A stretch of DNA of 64,000 nucleotides from Aliishimia ponticola (GTDB taxonomy: Bacteria > Pseudomonadota > Alphaproteobacteria > Rhodobacterales > Rhodobacteraceae): contig NZ_SRKY01000002.1 in the NCBI RefSeq assembly GCF_004803475.1, positions 656,855 through 720,854 of the forward strand. The letters are read 5' to 3'. Below, piece after piece: positions 1 through 9,665 of the stretch. Within the stretch, counting starts at the first letter, position 1; the number at the start of each line of letters is the position of its first letter. The position numbers and the translations under genes were made by a program. Below the pieces are notes generated by a model. It saw nothing but the letters and a program-made list of their open reading frames with translations, had not been told where the DNA came from and ran no database searches.

Positions 1-1233
1 GGCCCGCTGATGGGTCTCAAGCAGCCGTTCCAGATCCTGAAGATGGACCGTCGCCGTGGCAACATTGTTGTGTCGCGCCGTGCGATCCTCGAAGAATCCC
101 GCGCCGAACAGCGTGCGGAAGTGATCGGCAACCTGACCGAAGGTCAGACCGTGGAAGGCGTTGTCAAGAACATCACCGAATACGGCGCATTCGTCGATCT
201 GGGCGGTGTTGACGGCCTGCTGCACGTTACCGACATGGCATGGCGCCGGGTCAACCACCCGTCCGAAATCCTGTCGATCGGCGAGACGATCAATGTTCAG
301 GTCATCAAGATCAACAAAGAGACGCACCGCATCAGCCTTGGCATGAAGCAGTTGCAGGAAGATCCGTGGGATCTGGTTGCGGTCAAGTACCCGCTGGAAT
401 CCACGCATACCGGCCGCGTCACCAACATCACCGATTACGGTGCCTTTGTTGAGCTGGAGCCGGGCGTCGAAGGTCTGGTCCACGTGTCCGAAATGTCCTG
501 GACCAAAAAGAACGTCCATCCGGGCAAGATCGTGTCGACCTCGCAGGAAGTCGAAGTCATGGTTCTGGAAATCGACAGCGCCAAGCGCCGCGTTTCCCTG
601 GGCCTCAAGCAGACCATGCGCAACCCGTGGGAAGTCTTTGCAGAGACACACCCGGAAGGCACCGAGGTCGAAGGCGAAGTCAAGAACATCACCGAATTCG
701 GTCTGTTCATCGGCCTCGACGGCGACATCGACGGCATGGTTCACCTCTCCGACCTGTCTTGGGACGAGCGTGGCGAGGATGCGATCCAGAACTACCGCAA
801 AGGCGACATGGTTCAGGCCGTTGTCTCTGAAGTCGACGTCGAGAAAGAGCGTATCTCGCTCTCCATCAAGGCGCTGGGCGGTGACAAGTTCGCAGAAGCC
901 GTTGGCGGCGTGAAGCGTGGCTCCATCGTGACCGTGGAAGTGACCGCGATCGAAGATGGTGGCGTCGAAGTGGAATACGAAGGCATGAAATCCTTCATCC
1001 GCCGCTCCGACCTGTCGCGTGACCGTGCAGAGCAGCGCCCCGAGCGCTTCACTGTCGGTGACAAGGTCGACGTGCGCATCACCAATATCGACGCCAAGAG
1101 CCGTCGTCTGGGCGTGTCCATCAAGGCACGTGAGATCGCAGAAGAGAAAGAGGCCGTCGAACAGTATGGTTCCTCCGACTCTGGTGCATCGCTGGGCGAT
1201 ATCCTCGGCGCAGCGCTGAAGGGCGACGAGTAA
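1..1233 (+). CDS. rpsA: 30S ribosomal protein S1, C-terminal part (5' end outside window)
   Basis: Ribosomal protein S1 binds mRNA on the small subunit during initiation. The reading frame is open from base 1, so the gene starts upstream and only about 410 residues are seen. At least four OB-fold S1 repeats are visible. Three carry the typical pattern of a glycine-rich strand followed by a VDGLLHV-like strand (near residues 48-78, 134-165 and 220-250), and the last (about 300-375) is more diverged. The repeat structure and the acidic/glycine-rich tail leave little doubt. It is followed by a good terminator and then ihfB, the usual rpsA-ihfB order in proteobacteria. Confidence 0.97.
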   Translation, partial: GPLMGLKQPFQILKMDRRRGNIVVSRRAILEESRAEQRAEVIGNLTEGQTVEGVVKNITEYGAFVDLGGVDGLLHVTDMAWRRVNHPSEILSIGETINVQVIKINKETHRISLGMKQLQEDPWDLVAVKYPLESTHTGRVTNITDYGAFVELEPGVEGLVHVSEMSWTKKNVHPGKIVSTSQEVEVMVLEIDSAKRRVSLGLKQTMRNPWEVFAETHPEGTEVEGEVKNITEFGLFIGLDGDIDGMVHLSDLSWDERGEDAIQNYRKGDMVQAVVSEVDVEKERISLSIKALGGDKFAEAVGGVKRGSIVTVEVTAIEDGGVEVEYEGMKSFIRRSDLSRDRAEQRPERFTVGDKVDVRITNIDAKSRRLGVSIKAREIAEEKEAVEQYGSSDSGASLGDILGAALKGDE

Positions 1234-1268
1234 TCCGTCGCGGCTTCGCTGAAGCTGACACAAGATCA

Positions 1269-1297
1269 GGGGCCTCGCGGTAACGCGGGGCCTTTTT
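1269..1297 (+). terminator. Rho-independent terminator of rpsA
   Basis: A nine-base-pair stem GGCCTCGCG / CGCGGGGCC (one G-U pair) with a four-base loop is followed at once by TTTTT. It lies about 35 bases after the rpsA stop. Confidence 0.85.
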
Positions 1298-1597
1298 CCT
1301 TTGCGGGACCATGCAACCGAGCACCCGCCGGAACGCCCAAGCGTTCCCTCCGGCGCGGCGCAGAATCACCGACCCGCCGATGAAATCGACGCGAATCGCA
1401 GATTTCGTCATACGGGCGGACGGGCTGTGCAAAACGCGCGATGGGCGAGCAAAGACGGGCAATTTCGTGCCAACTTGCGAAAAACACCGGGGAAAATCGG
1501 TGCGAAGCGCAAAGCGGCGACTTCCGAACTGATCGGTTTGTTTCTATAGTCACCGGATAAAACATAACCACCCGGTTCGGGGATGGGGAGGATACAC
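1298..1597 (+). other. Intergenic region upstream of ihfB
   Basis: About 300 bases between the rpsA terminator and ihfB hold no convincing gene. The short frames here have no ribosome binding site or recognisable product. The 3' end contains a candidate promoter (listed separately) and the ihfB Shine-Dalgarno sequence. Confidence 0.6.
1522..1550 (+). promoter_or_regulatory. Candidate sigma-70 promoter for ihfB-lapA-trpF
   Basis: TATAGT (1545-1550) is a good -10 element, and a weak -35-like TTCCGA lies 17 bases upstream. The distance to the ihfB start (about 48 bases) is reasonable. This is inferred from sequence only. Confidence 0.4.
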
Positions 1598-1882
1598 ATG
1601 ATCCGCTCGGAATTGATTCAGCGTATCGCGGATGAAAATCCGCATCTTTACCAACGTGATGTTGAGCGTATCGTAAATACGATTTTCGATGAGGTCACTG
1701 ATGCGATGTCGCGCGGTGATCGCGTGGAGCTGCGCGGCTTTGGCGCGTTCTCCGTCAAGAAGCGCAATGCGCGCACCGGGCGCAACCCGCGCACGGGCGA
1801 AAGTGTCGAAGTGGAAGAAAAGCACGTGCCGTTCTTCAAGACCGGCAAGCTGCTGCGTGATCGTCTGAACGGGAAAGCCTGA
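1598..1882 (+). CDS. ihfB: Integration host factor subunit beta
   Basis: This is the beta subunit of the DNA-bending heterodimer IHF, a nucleoid protein acting in recombination, replication and transcription. The 94-residue product has the normal HU/IHF length. It has the N-terminal helical [11 protein letters not shown] segment and the beta-arm region with the R-N-P-(R/K)-T-G motif near residues 60-66, whose proline intercalates into DNA. An in-frame ATG five codons upstream exists, but the chosen ATG matches the family N-terminus and has a GGGGAGGA Shine-Dalgarno sequence a few bases before it. The next gene overlaps its stop codon. Confidence 0.96.
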   Translation: MIRSELIQRIADENPHLYQRDVERIVNTIFDEVTDAMSRGDRVELRGFGAFSVKKRNARTGRNPRTGESVEVEEKHVPFFKTGKLLRDRLNGKA

Positions 1883-2232
1883 TGCGTTATATTCGGTATA
1901 TGTCGATTGCCATTTTTGCGGTGGCGCTGATTGCGGTTGCTCTGGCCAATCGCCAAATGGTCGAACTCAAGCTGCTGCCCTCCGAGATTGCCGGTTGGTT
2001 CTCTCTTGCGCCGCGGATAGAGCTGCCGCTGTTTGCCGTGATCTTTGGCGGTATTCTGGCGGGTCTGCTGGTCGGCTTCATCTGGGAATGGATGCGCGAA
2101 TACAGCCAGCGCGCCGAAGCGGCCAAGATGGCGCGCGAAAAGCGCAAGCTGGAACGCCAGGTGCGCCGCCTCAAGGGTGAAAAGCACGAAGGCAAGGACG
2201 AGGTTCTCGCCCTGCTGGACGAAGCCAGCTAA
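1882..2232 (+). CDS. LapA-domain (DUF1049) inner-membrane protein
   Basis: This is a 116-residue protein with two predicted membrane segments (about residues 6-24 and 46-68). A charged helical C-terminal tail rich in R, K and E is probably cytoplasmic and coiled. Layout and position directly after ihfB match the lipopolysaccharide-assembly-protein-A domain family, which in Escherichia coli helps regulate LPS synthesis at the inner membrane. The start ATG overlaps the ihfB stop (ATGA-type), implying translational coupling. The exact role in alphaproteobacteria is not established. Confidence 0.8.
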   Translation: MRYIRYMSIAIFAVALIAVALANRQMVELKLLPSEIAGWFSLAPRIELPLFAVIFGGILAGLLVGFIWEWMREYSQRAEAAKMAREKRKLERQVRRLKGEKHEGKDEVLALLDEAS

Positions 2233-2236
2233 GACC

Positions 2237-2908
2237 TTGGCCATTGCAGTAAAGATTTGCGGGCTGCGGTTGCAGGCCGAGCTTGCGGCTGTCGCGGATG
2301 CCGGGGCGCGCTATGCGGGCTTCGTCTTCTTTGCCAAATCCCCCCGCCATCTGGAAACCGATGCGGCGCGCGCGCTTGCGCTGACGGCGCCGCCGGGGCT
2401 GGCCAAGGTGGCGCTGGTGGTCAATGCGCAAACCGACTTCCTAGATCATCTGACCCGGACCGTACCGCTGGACATGTTGCAACTGCACGGCTCCGAACCG
2501 CCGGAGCGCGTGGCCGAGATCAAGGCGCGCTATGGGCTTCCGGTGATGAAGGCGGTGGGCATCGCGGATCGCGAAGACCTGATGGCGCTGCCCGCCTATG
2601 AGGCCGTGGCCGATCAGATCCTCGTCGATGCCAAGCCGCCGCGCCATGCGGATTTGCCGGGCGGGAACGGACTGCGGTTCGACTGGCGGCTGATCGCCGG
2701 GCGCGAATGGACAAAGCCATGGATGCTGGCCGGTGGTCTGACCCCACAGAATGTCGCCGAGGCCGTGGCCGCCACCGGCGCGCGGCAGGTCGATGTGTCG
2801 TCTGGCGTGGAAAGCGCACCGGGCGTCAAGGACGCGGTGTTGATCCATGATTTCGTGACGGCGGCGCAGGCAGGGCAGGCGGCACAACCCGGAGGGGCGC
2901 GCCCATGA
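2237..2908 (+). CDS. trpF: Phosphoribosylanthranilate isomerase
   Basis: TrpF converts N-(5-phosphoribosyl)anthranilate to the carboxyphenylamino-deoxyribulose phosphate in tryptophan synthesis. The product of about 223 residues is a TIM barrel with the N-terminal VKICGL motif (catalytic Cys), QLHGSE in the middle and the C-terminal DVSSGVE phosphate-binding motif. No ATG fits the family N-terminus. A TTG at 2237 places AIAVKICG directly after the initiator and starts four bases after the lapA-like stop, so a TTG start is proposed. The longer upstream frame overlaps the previous gene and is not family-like. The 3' end overlaps the next gene by four bases. Confidence 0.92.
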   Translation: MAIAVKICGLRLQAELAAVADAGARYAGFVFFAKSPRHLETDAARALALTAPPGLAKVALVVNAQTDFLDHLTRTVPLDMLQLHGSEPPERVAEIKARYGLPVMKAVGIADREDLMALPAYEAVADQILVDAKPPRHADLPGGNGLRFDWRLIAGREWTKPWMLAGGLTPQNVAEAVAATGARQVDVSSGVESAPGVKDAVLIHDFVTAAQAGQAAQPGGARP

Positions 2909-3243
2909 TGCGTGCGCTGATCCTTGTGGCGCTGCTGGCCATTGCGGCGGGCGCGCTTTTTGCCACCTCGCCGAACCGGGCTATGTTCGAGGCGCAGGTC
3001 GAAGAACAGATCGTCGCCCAGATCGAGGCGATGGACCCGAACGATGCCGAAGACGAGGCAACGCGGCTGTTGCTGACAGGCTGCAAGTTCGGGGCCTCGG
3101 GCTGCGCGCGTCTTGTCCGATCGCTGATGGACATCCGCTGGGAAGACCGCGTGCTGTATTCCACCGCGACGCTGCGTTTGGGGCAAGGCGATCCGCTGCG
3201 CTGCTATGGCTTGCTGAACAAGATCATCTGTCCGGGGCTGTAA
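2905..3243 (+). CDS. Small membrane-anchored or secreted hypothetical protein (DUF4359-like)
   Basis: This is a 112-residue protein starting with a hydrophobic stretch (residues 4-21) that could be a signal peptide or signal anchor. A short acidic domain with four cysteines follows (in GCKFGASGC and in [13 protein letters not shown]). The cysteine spacing suggests disulfides in the periplasm. It resembles small DUF4359-like proteins found between trpF and trpB in Rhodobacterales, recalled from family knowledge and not checked. Its ATG overlaps the trpF stop (ATGA), and a second ATG follows one codon later. Function is unknown. Confidence 0.75.
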   Translation: MMRALILVALLAIAAGALFATSPNRAMFEAQVEEQIVAQIEAMDPNDAEDEATRLLLTGCKFGASGCARLVRSLMDIRWEDRVLYSTATLRLGQGDPLRCYGLLNKIICPGL

Positions 3244-3348
3244 TCGCGGGCCGGGCCGCCGCCCGTCACGGGCAAATGCGTCACAAGACCGCTTTACCCT
3301 ATGTGGGCTTGGCGCTACATCGAAGCGCAGCCAAGAGGAGTGCGCGTG

Positions 3349-4578
3349 ATGAATGACCTTTTCAATTCCTTCATGACCGGTCCGGATGAAAAAGGTCGGT
3401 TCGGCAAGTTCGGCGGTCGGTTCGTATCCGAAACGCTGATGCCGCTGATCCTCGATCTGGAAGCGGAGTATGAAAAGGCCAAGACCGATCCGACCTTCTG
3501 GGCGGAGATGGACGATCTGTGGACCCATTATGTGGGCCGCCCGTCGCCGCTCTATCATGCGGAACGGCTGACCGAACATCTGGGCGGCGCCAAGATTTAC
3601 CTCAAGCGGGACGAGTTGAACCACACCGGCGCGCACAAGATCAACAACGTTCTGGGCCAGATCATCCTTGCCCGCCGTATGGGCAAGACCCGCATCATCG
3701 CGGAAACCGGCGCGGGCCAGCATGGTGTGGCGACCGCAACCGTCTGTGCCAAGTTCGGCCTGAAATGCATCGTCTATATGGGCGCGCATGATGTCGAGCG
3801 GCAAAAGCCCAACGTGTTCCGCATGAAGCTGCTGGGCGCGGAAGTCGTGCCGGTCACCTCTGGGCGGGGCACGCTGAAGGACGCGATGAATGACGCGCTG
3901 CGCGACTGGGTGACCAATGTGCGCGACACATTCTATTGCATCGGCACCGTGGCCGGGCCGCACCCCTATCCGGCGATGGTCCGCGATTTCCAAGCCATCA
4001 TCGGCAAGGAAGCCAAGGAACAGATGCACAAGGCCGAGGGCCGCTTGCCCGACACGATCATCGCCGCGATTGGCGGTGGGTCCAACGCGATGGGCCTGTT
4101 CTACCCGTTCCTTGACGACAAGTCGGTGAACATCATCGGCGTCGAAGCGGGTGGCAAGGGCGTGAACGAAAAGATGGAGCATTGCGCCTCGCTCACCGGC
4201 GGGCGTCCGGGCGTTCTGCATGGCAACCGGACCTATCTGTTGCAGGATGATGACGGGCAGATCCTTGAAGGGTTCTCCATCTCGGCGGGGCTGGATTATC
4301 CGGGCATTGGGCCGGAACATTCGTGGCTGCACGATATTGGCCGCGCACAATATGTCTCGATCACCGACACCGAGGCGCTGGAGGCGTTCCAGATTTGCTG
4401 TGAGCTTGAGGGGATCATCCCCGCGTTGGAGCCGTCCCATGCGCTGGCCCATGTGATGAAGATCGCGCCGGATTTGCCCAAGGATCACCTGATCTGCATG
4501 AACATGTGTGGTCGCGGCGACAAAGACATCTTTACCGTCGCCCGCGCGCTGGGGCTGGAGATGGGCGAAGCCGACTAA
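3349..4578 (+). CDS. trpB: Tryptophan synthase beta chain
   Basis: This PLP enzyme condenses indole and serine to tryptophan. The product is 409 residues, the normal length. Visible are the N-terminal [13 protein letters not shown], the PLP-lysine motif HTGAHKINN (Lys97) and the phosphate-binding loop GGGSNAMG. The C-terminal NMCGRGDKD is also present. The ATG at 3349 follows AAGAGGAG at the right distance; a GTG one codon earlier is possible, but the frame further upstream is not family-like. trpA is not adjacent here, so the alpha subunit must be encoded elsewhere. Confidence 0.98.
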   Translation: MNDLFNSFMTGPDEKGRFGKFGGRFVSETLMPLILDLEAEYEKAKTDPTFWAEMDDLWTHYVGRPSPLYHAERLTEHLGGAKIYLKRDELNHTGAHKINNVLGQIILARRMGKTRIIAETGAGQHGVATATVCAKFGLKCIVYMGAHDVERQKPNVFRMKLLGAEVVPVTSGRGTLKDAMNDALRDWVTNVRDTFYCIGTVAGPHPYPAMVRDFQAIIGKEAKEQMHKAEGRLPDTIIAAIGGGSNAMGLFYPFLDDKSVNIIGVEAGGKGVNEKMEHCASLTGGRPGVLHGNRTYLLQDDDGQILEGFSISAGLDYPGIGPEHSWLHDIGRAQYVSITDTEALEAFQICCELEGIIPALEPSHALAHVMKIAPDLPKDHLICMNMCGRGDKDIFTVARALGLEMGEAD

Positions 4579-4644
4579 GGCCGCAGCGCCCGGGGCCCGT
4601 GGTTTCGGGCGGTCGGGCGGCCCGCATTCGCGCGCTTCCGGTAT

Positions 4645-4672
4645 CGGGGCAGGGGAAACCCGGCCCCGTTTT
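4645..4672 (+). terminator. Possible terminator of the trpF-trpB unit
   Basis: CGGGGC and GCCCCG pair across a 12-base loop that can itself form a few pairs, followed by TTTT. It lies 67 bases after the trpB stop. Confidence 0.5.
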
Positions 4673-4915
4673 GGTAAGTGCCACGCCGAAGGCCCCGCGC
4701 GGCATCAAGGGCCGGGCAGGGGAAGGCGCGTTAAAGGGTGGCGAAACGTCAGGCTGCGGGCCCGCATGGGCAAGCGATGGCGCCGGGGCCGTGTCAAAGC
4801 CGCCGGAAAGCGTGCAAGGGACACCATCTGTCCTGATCGGTCGCGCCGCGACGTTGGGCCGCCGCAGACGCGCAATGTAGCTACGGGGCCGGGTTCTACG
4901 CAGGTTTCCTTGCGA

Positions 4916-4945
4916 TTGCCTCACCGGGGCGGACGCTGGTATGGT
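4916..4945 (+). promoter_or_regulatory. Candidate promoter of pth
   Basis: TTGCCT and TATGGT are separated by 18 bases, 25 bases before the pth start. Match is moderate and inferred by eye. Confidence 0.35.
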
Positions 4946-4970
4946 CTGCGCGCAAAACAGGGGCAGGCGC

Positions 4971-5711
4971 ATGAGACTGATCGTTGGGCTGGGAAATCCC
5001 GGCGCGAAATACGCGGGAAATCGGCATAATATCGGCTTCATGGCGGTTGACCGCATTGCCGAAGATCACGGCTTTGGCGCGTGGAAGTCCAAGTTTCAGG
5101 GCTTGATGGCCGAAGGGCGGCTTGGATCCGAAAAGGTCGTGCTGCTGAAACCCGAAACCTTCATGAACCTGTCCGGCCAATCGGTTGGCGAGGCGATGCG
5201 CTTTTACAAACTGGAGCCCGAGGATGTGATCGTCCTGCATGACGAGATCGACCTTGCCCCGGCCAAGCTGCGCTGCAAGCAGGGCGGCGGTCATGCGGGG
5301 CATAATGGGCTGCGTTCGGTCCATGGGCATATTGGCGAAAGCTACAACCGCGTGCGGTTGGGCGTTGGGCATCCGGGCCGGAAAGAGGCCGTGCCCGGCT
5401 ATGTGCTGCGCGATTTCGCCAAGGCCGATCAGGATTGGCTGGACGACATGCTGCGCGGCATTTCCGATGGGGCCGCGCATCTGGCGGAAGGCGATTGGGG
5501 CAAGTTCCAGAACGCCGTGGCGCTGCGTGTGAACCCGCCGCGTTCAGGTACCGGCACTGCCAAGGGCGGCGCGTCCGGGGAAAAACCGGCTGCCGCGACC
5601 AAGGCGAAAGAGACCGGAACGCCGCAGCCGAAACCCGCGCCCAAACCGGACCCGGTACCAGAGCCGGACACGCGGTCCGCCCTCCAGAAACTTGTCGAGA
5701 AATTCAAATGA
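4971..5711 (+). CDS. pth: Peptidyl-tRNA hydrolase with low-complexity C-terminal tail
   Basis: Pth releases peptides from peptidyl-tRNA that drops off ribosomes. The catalytic core (about residues 1-190) shows GLGNPG (Asn near residue 8), the NRHNIGF loop with the catalytic His, FMNLSG and the conserved LHDEIDL. The protein is 246 residues, some 50 longer than the typical enzyme. The extra C-terminal part is rich in Lys, Pro and Ala (KPAPKPDPVPEPD) and is probably disordered. The ATG at 4971 gives the canonical MRLIVGLGN start. A 4-base overlap couples it to the next gene. Confidence 0.95.
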   Translation: MRLIVGLGNPGAKYAGNRHNIGFMAVDRIAEDHGFGAWKSKFQGLMAEGRLGSEKVVLLKPETFMNLSGQSVGEAMRFYKLEPEDVIVLHDEIDLAPAKLRCKQGGGHAGHNGLRSVHGHIGESYNRVRLGVGHPGRKEAVPGYVLRDFAKADQDWLDDMLRGISDGAAHLAEGDWGKFQNAVALRVNPPRSGTGTAKGGASGEKPAAATKAKETGTPQPKPAPKPDPVPEPDTRSALQKLVEKFK

Positions 5712-6760
5712 GCGCGGAATTGCAGACCGCCTTTGCGGATCAGGCGAAAGCCTGCACGACGCTCGGCTCGCCCTTCATGGGGCGGCTGTTGTCGCTGCTG
5801 GCAGAGGACTGGCCGACCCGGTCCCGGCTGGCGGCGCGCTGTGCTGCCTTCACCGGTGATCTTGGCCCGGCGTCGGTTTCAGTTCCGCTGCGTGTTGCGG
5901 GCGGGCTTCATGCGTTGCGGCTGCGCGGCGATGCGGCGCTGGCGGCGGTCTATCCACCACAGGACGTTGCAGACGACCCCTTCCGCGCGGCCATTCTGGA
6001 CGCTCTGGAGCGCCATGACGATTTCCTGACCGCATGGGTCGAAAGCCCGCCGCAGACGAATGAACTGCGCCGTTCTGCGGCCTTGATCCCGGCGGCACGG
6101 CTGGTGGCGGCGCGGTTCGGCCTGCCGATCACATTGTCGGAACTTGGCGCATCGGGCGGGCTGAACCTGATGTGGGACCGCTTCGCGCTGGAGGCGGCGG
6201 ATTGGCGTGTCGGCCCCGCCGATGCGGTGGTCACGCTGCGCCCGGAATGGGACGGCCCGGCCCCCGGCGGTGCGGACCCGGTCATTGCATCACGGCGCGG
6301 CGTGGACCTGTCGCCGCTTGATCCGACGGATGACGAAGATTTGCTGCGGCTCACGGCCTATCTCTGGCCCGACCAGCCGCACCGGTTGACCAACACGCGC
6401 GCGGCTGCCGGGGCCGTGCCTGCGCCCGTGGATCAAGGGGATGCGATCGACTGGCTTGCGGCGCGACTGGACGCCGCGTCCGAGGGGCAGGTGCATCTGA
6501 TCCAGAACACCGTGGCGTGGCAGTATTTCCCGGCAGAGGCGCAGGCGCGCGGACGGGCGCTGATCGACGCGGCCGGGGCGCGCGCCACGCAAACGCGCCC
6601 GCTGGCATGGATGCAGCTTGAAACCGACGGCGACCTGCACGGGCAGGGCGGCGCGCCGATCCTGTTGCGGATGTGGCCGGGCGGGGACGAGCTGGTGTTG
6701 GGCCGCGCCGACTTCCATGGACGTTGGGTCCGGTGGCACGGGGCCGATTGCACCGGTTAG
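5708..6760 (+). CDS. DUF2332 family protein
   Basis: This is a 350-residue cytoplasmic protein of the DUF2332 family. That assignment comes from the N-terminal F-x-x-Q-A-x-x-C-x-x-LGSPF and the central [14 protein letters not shown] motif. The glycine-rich [10 protein letters not shown] segment resembles a nucleotide- or SAM-binding loop, but the family function is not established. The start ATG overlaps the pth stop by four bases, so it is probably co-translated with pth. It has no signal peptide or membrane segment. Confidence 0.82.
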   Translation: MSAELQTAFADQAKACTTLGSPFMGRLLSLLAEDWPTRSRLAARCAAFTGDLGPASVSVPLRVAGGLHALRLRGDAALAAVYPPQDVADDPFRAAILDALERHDDFLTAWVESPPQTNELRRSAALIPAARLVAARFGLPITLSELGASGGLNLMWDRFALEAADWRVGPADAVVTLRPEWDGPAPGGADPVIASRRGVDLSPLDPTDDEDLLRLTAYLWPDQPHRLTNTRAAAGAVPAPVDQGDAIDWLAARLDAASEGQVHLIQNTVAWQYFPAEAQARGRALIDAAGARATQTRPLAWMQLETDGDLHGQGGAPILLRMWPGGDELVLGRADFHGRWVRWHGADCTG

Positions 6761-6800
6761 GCGCGCGGCTTACGGTTTGGACCGCAAGGGAGGGCGGCAC

Positions 6801-8291
6801 ATGACCTATATTCTCGCAATCGACCAGGGCACGACCTCGACCCGGGCGATGCTGTTCGACGACCAGTTCGCAATTGCCGGGACCGGGCAGCAGGAGTTCC
6901 CGCAGCATTTCCCGCAAAGCGGTTGGGTTGAACATGATCCGGCGGATTTGTGGACCACCACGTTGGAGACCTGCCGCGCCGCGCTGAAGGCCGCAGGCGT
7001 CGGCATCGACGCGGTGACCGCCATCGGGATCACCAATCAACGCGAAACCACGCTGGTCTGGGATCGGGCGACCGGCGTGCCGGTACATAATGCGATTGTC
7101 TGGCAGGATCGCCGCACCGCGCCGCTGTGCAGCAGCCTGCGGGACGCGGGGTTCGAGGACACCGTGACGGCGCAGACCGGGCTGCTGCTTGATCCGTATT
7201 TCTCGGGCACCAAGCTGGCGTGGATACTCGACAATGTCGAAGGCGCGCGCGCACGGGCAGAGGCGGGCGATCTGGCCTTTGGCACGGTCGATAGCTGGCT
7301 GATCTGGAACCTTACCGGCGGGGCGGCCCATGTGACGGATGCCACCAACGCGGCGCGCACCATGCTTTATGATATTCGTTCGGGCGCGTGGTCGCAGGAG
7401 ATTTGCGCGCGGCTCAATATCCCGATGCAGATGCTGCCGGAGGTGCGCGATTGCGCCAGCGCGTTTGGCGACACCATGCCAGAGCTTTTCGGTCGCGCCG
7501 TGCCGATCCTTGGCGTGGCGGGGGATCAGCAGGCAGCCTGTGTCGGGCAGGCCTGCTTTCAGCCGGGCATGATGAAATCTACATACGGCACCGGATGTTT
7601 TGCGCTGCTCAATACCGGCAGCGATCCGGTGCGGTCGAATAACCGCTTGCTGACCACCATCGCCTATCAGCTGGACGGGCAGACCACCTATGCGCTGGAA
7701 GGGTCGATCTTTGTCGCGGGGGCTGTGGTGCAATGGTTGCGGGACGGGCTGGGCCTGATCGACGACGCCGCGCAGACGGCAGGCTTGGCCGGGCAGGCCG
7801 ATCCGGGGCAAGAGGTCATCCTCGTGCCCGCGTTTACCGGGCTGGGCGCGCCCTATTGGAACGCGGAAAGCCGCGGCGCGGTGTTCGGGCTGACGCGCAA
7901 TTCCGGCCCGGCAGAGATGGCGCGGGCAGCGTTGGAAAGCGTCGGGTTCCAGACCCGCGATCTGCTGGAGGCGATGCAGGCCGATTGGTCGGGGCTGGGC
8001 GAAACGGCGCTGCGCGTCGACGGGGGCATGACGGCCTCTGACTGGACGATGCAGTTCCTGTCCGACATTCTTGGCGCGCCGGTGGAACGGCCTCGCGTGC
8101 TGGAAACCACGGCGATGGGCGCGGCGTGGCTGGCCGGGCACAAGGCCGGAATCTATCCGGGGATGGAGGAGTTCGCGGCCCGCTGGGCGGTGGACGCCCG
8201 CTTTGATCCTGCGATGCCAGAGGATATGCGCGCGGCCCGCTATGCCACGTGGAAACGGGCCGTTGGAGCGACTATCAGCTTTGCCGGTTAA
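6801..8291 (+). CDS. glpK: Glycerol kinase
   Basis: GlpK phosphorylates glycerol to sn-glycerol 3-phosphate with ATP. The 496-residue product starts with the FGGY-kinase phosphate motif [15 protein letters not shown]. It has GITNQRETT, the [10 protein letters not shown] segment and the C-terminal adenosine motif [13 protein letters not shown]. The ATG at 6801 has GGGAGGGC just upstream. It stands 40 bases after the DUF2332 gene and converges on a flavin monooxygenase gene nine bases downstream. No glycerol facilitator or glpD is seen nearby. Confidence 0.96.
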   Translation: MTYILAIDQGTTSTRAMLFDDQFAIAGTGQQEFPQHFPQSGWVEHDPADLWTTTLETCRAALKAAGVGIDAVTAIGITNQRETTLVWDRATGVPVHNAIVWQDRRTAPLCSSLRDAGFEDTVTAQTGLLLDPYFSGTKLAWILDNVEGARARAEAGDLAFGTVDSWLIWNLTGGAAHVTDATNAARTMLYDIRSGAWSQEICARLNIPMQMLPEVRDCASAFGDTMPELFGRAVPILGVAGDQQAACVGQACFQPGMMKSTYGTGCFALLNTGSDPVRSNNRLLTTIAYQLDGQTTYALEGSIFVAGAVVQWLRDGLGLIDDAAQTAGLAGQADPGQEVILVPAFTGLGAPYWNAESRGAVFGLTRNSGPAEMARAALESVGFQTRDLLEAMQADWSGLGETALRVDGGMTASDWTMQFLSDILGAPVERPRVLETTAMGAAWLAGHKAGIYPGMEEFAARWAVDARFDPAMPEDMRAARYATWKRAVGATISFAG

Positions 8292-8300
8292 GCGCGCGCT

Positions 8301-9545
8301 TCAGGTCCGGATCAGCGACGGACGCGCATTGAGCGCGTCGATCCCGAAGCCTGCCAAGGCTTTGAACTTTTCCGCATGGGCGGCGAGTTCGGCGCGGGGG
8401 ATCACATCTTCGATCCGGGCGAACGTGCCGCCGCAGCGGTCTTCGACCATCTGCATGACCCCATCGGGGCCATTGCCGGATCGGTTGGCGGCGACGACAT
8501 TGGCCATTTGCGGGCGGACTATTTCCTCAAAGGCGAGCAACGCGTCGGTGCTGACGCCCTTGGCCTGAAACTGCGCCCCGATGAGGCGCGCATCGACGAT
8601 GGCTTGGCTCGCCCCGTTGGAGCCGACAGGATAGGCCGGGTGCGCCGCGTCGCCCATCAAGGTGACACGCCCATGGGTCCAGCGCGGCAGCGGGTCGCGG
8701 TCAATCATTGGATATTCCAGAACTTTTTCCGCGCCGCGGATCAGTGCCGCACAATCGAGCCAGCCGAAATCCCAGTGGGCGAAGGTGGGCAGGAACGTGT
8801 CGATATCGACGGCCTTGTTGTAATCGGCCGCGCGCCAACCCCCGGCCGGGTCGCGGCGAATTTCCGCAATCCAGTTGATCTGTGCCAGGCCGGTATCGGG
8901 ATCGACCGGGCTGATCGGGTAGGCGACGATGCGTTCGTGGTCATGCCCTGCGAGGATCATGGAGGCCCCGGTGCGGAAAGGTTTTGCCTGCGTGGTGGCC
9001 CGCCACAACACCGCGCCATTCCAGATCGGCGCGCCTTCTTCCGGGTACATCTGCGCGCGCAGGGCGGAGTTGATGCCGTCGGCGGCAATGACTGCCGCAC
9101 CGCGTATGCTTTCGCCGCCATCCAGATGCAAAACCGCGTGGTCGTCATGGCTGTCAAAGCCGACTGCCCGGCGTCCTGTCACGATTGCATCGGGCCCGGC
9201 GCGCTCAAGCAGCGCGGCATACAGACCCATCTGCAACTTGCCGCGATGGACGGAATATTGCGGCCAGTGATATCCCGCGCCCAGCCCGCGCGGTTCAGTC
9301 CAGATTTCCAGCCCGGTCTTGGTGAAAAAGCCATACTCCTGCGTACGGATGCCGCAGCCGTCAAGCACATCCTCCAATCCCAGTTCAAAGAGTTCGCGCA
9401 CCGCGTTGGGTTGCAGGTTGATCCCGACGCCAAGCGGTTTCAGCGCTGCGACGGATTCGTAGATGCGGAAGGGCTGGCCGATCTGGTGTAGCGTCAGACC
9501 CAGTGTCAGGCCTGCGATACCTGCGCCGGCAATCAATACGGTCAT
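8301..9545 (-). CDS. FAD-dependent monooxygenase (salicylate-hydroxylase-like)
   Basis: This is a 414-residue class A flavoprotein hydroxylase. The N-terminal Rossmann motif GAGIAGLTLGL (about residues 7-17) binds the FAD ADP part. The middle DG motif reads AADGINSALR, and the C-terminal flavin motif LMGDAAHPAYPVGSNGASQ is complete. Such enzymes hydroxylate aromatic or heteroaromatic acids using NAD(P)H and O2. The substrate cannot be read from sequence. It ends nine bases from the glpK stop on the opposite strand and lies downstream of an amidase gene, with which it may form a catabolic pair. Confidence 0.88.
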   Translation of the reverse strand: MTVLIAGAGIAGLTLGLTLHQIGQPFRIYESVAALKPLGVGINLQPNAVRELFELGLEDVLDGCGIRTQEYGFFTKTGLEIWTEPRGLGAGYHWPQYSVHRGKLQMGLYAALLERAGPDAIVTGRRAVGFDSHDDHAVLHLDGGESIRGAAVIAADGINSALRAQMYPEEGAPIWNGAVLWRATTQAKPFRTGASMILAGHDHERIVAYPISPVDPDTGLAQINWIAEIRRDPAGGWRAADYNKAVDIDTFLPTFAHWDFGWLDCAALIRGAEKVLEYPMIDRDPLPRWTHGRVTLMGDAAHPAYPVGSNGASQAIVDARLIGAQFQAKGVSTDALLAFEEIVRPQMANVVAANRSGNGPDGVMQMVEDRCGGTFARIEDVIPRAELAAHAEKFKALAGFGIDALNARPSLIRT

Positions 9546-9665
9546 GTATGTTCCCCCCCTTCGTCAAGCGCGGCCCGCGCCTTGCGGCATGTTAGCCGAA
9601 AATCGGGCGAAAGGGCCAGCCTTCGGCGCGTGATGCGCGTGGCCGCAGCGTTCAGCCTGCGCTGG

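Larger units (their letters stand above)
4579..4970 (+). other. Intergenic region between trpB and pth
   Basis: About 390 GC-rich bases without a supportable gene. Open frames here run out of the trpB 3' end or lack a ribosome binding site. A possible terminator lies near 4645-4672 and a possible promoter near 4916-4945. Confidence 0.6.

Noticed and set aside
2614-4488. 624-residue minus-strand open frame across trpF/trpB
   Set aside because: It is antisense to clear trpF and trpB genes, has no family likeness, and arises from high third-position GC.
4506-5029. Short frames in the trpB-pth gap
   Set aside because: They run out of trpB in other frames and lack a ribosome site; composition is not gene-like.
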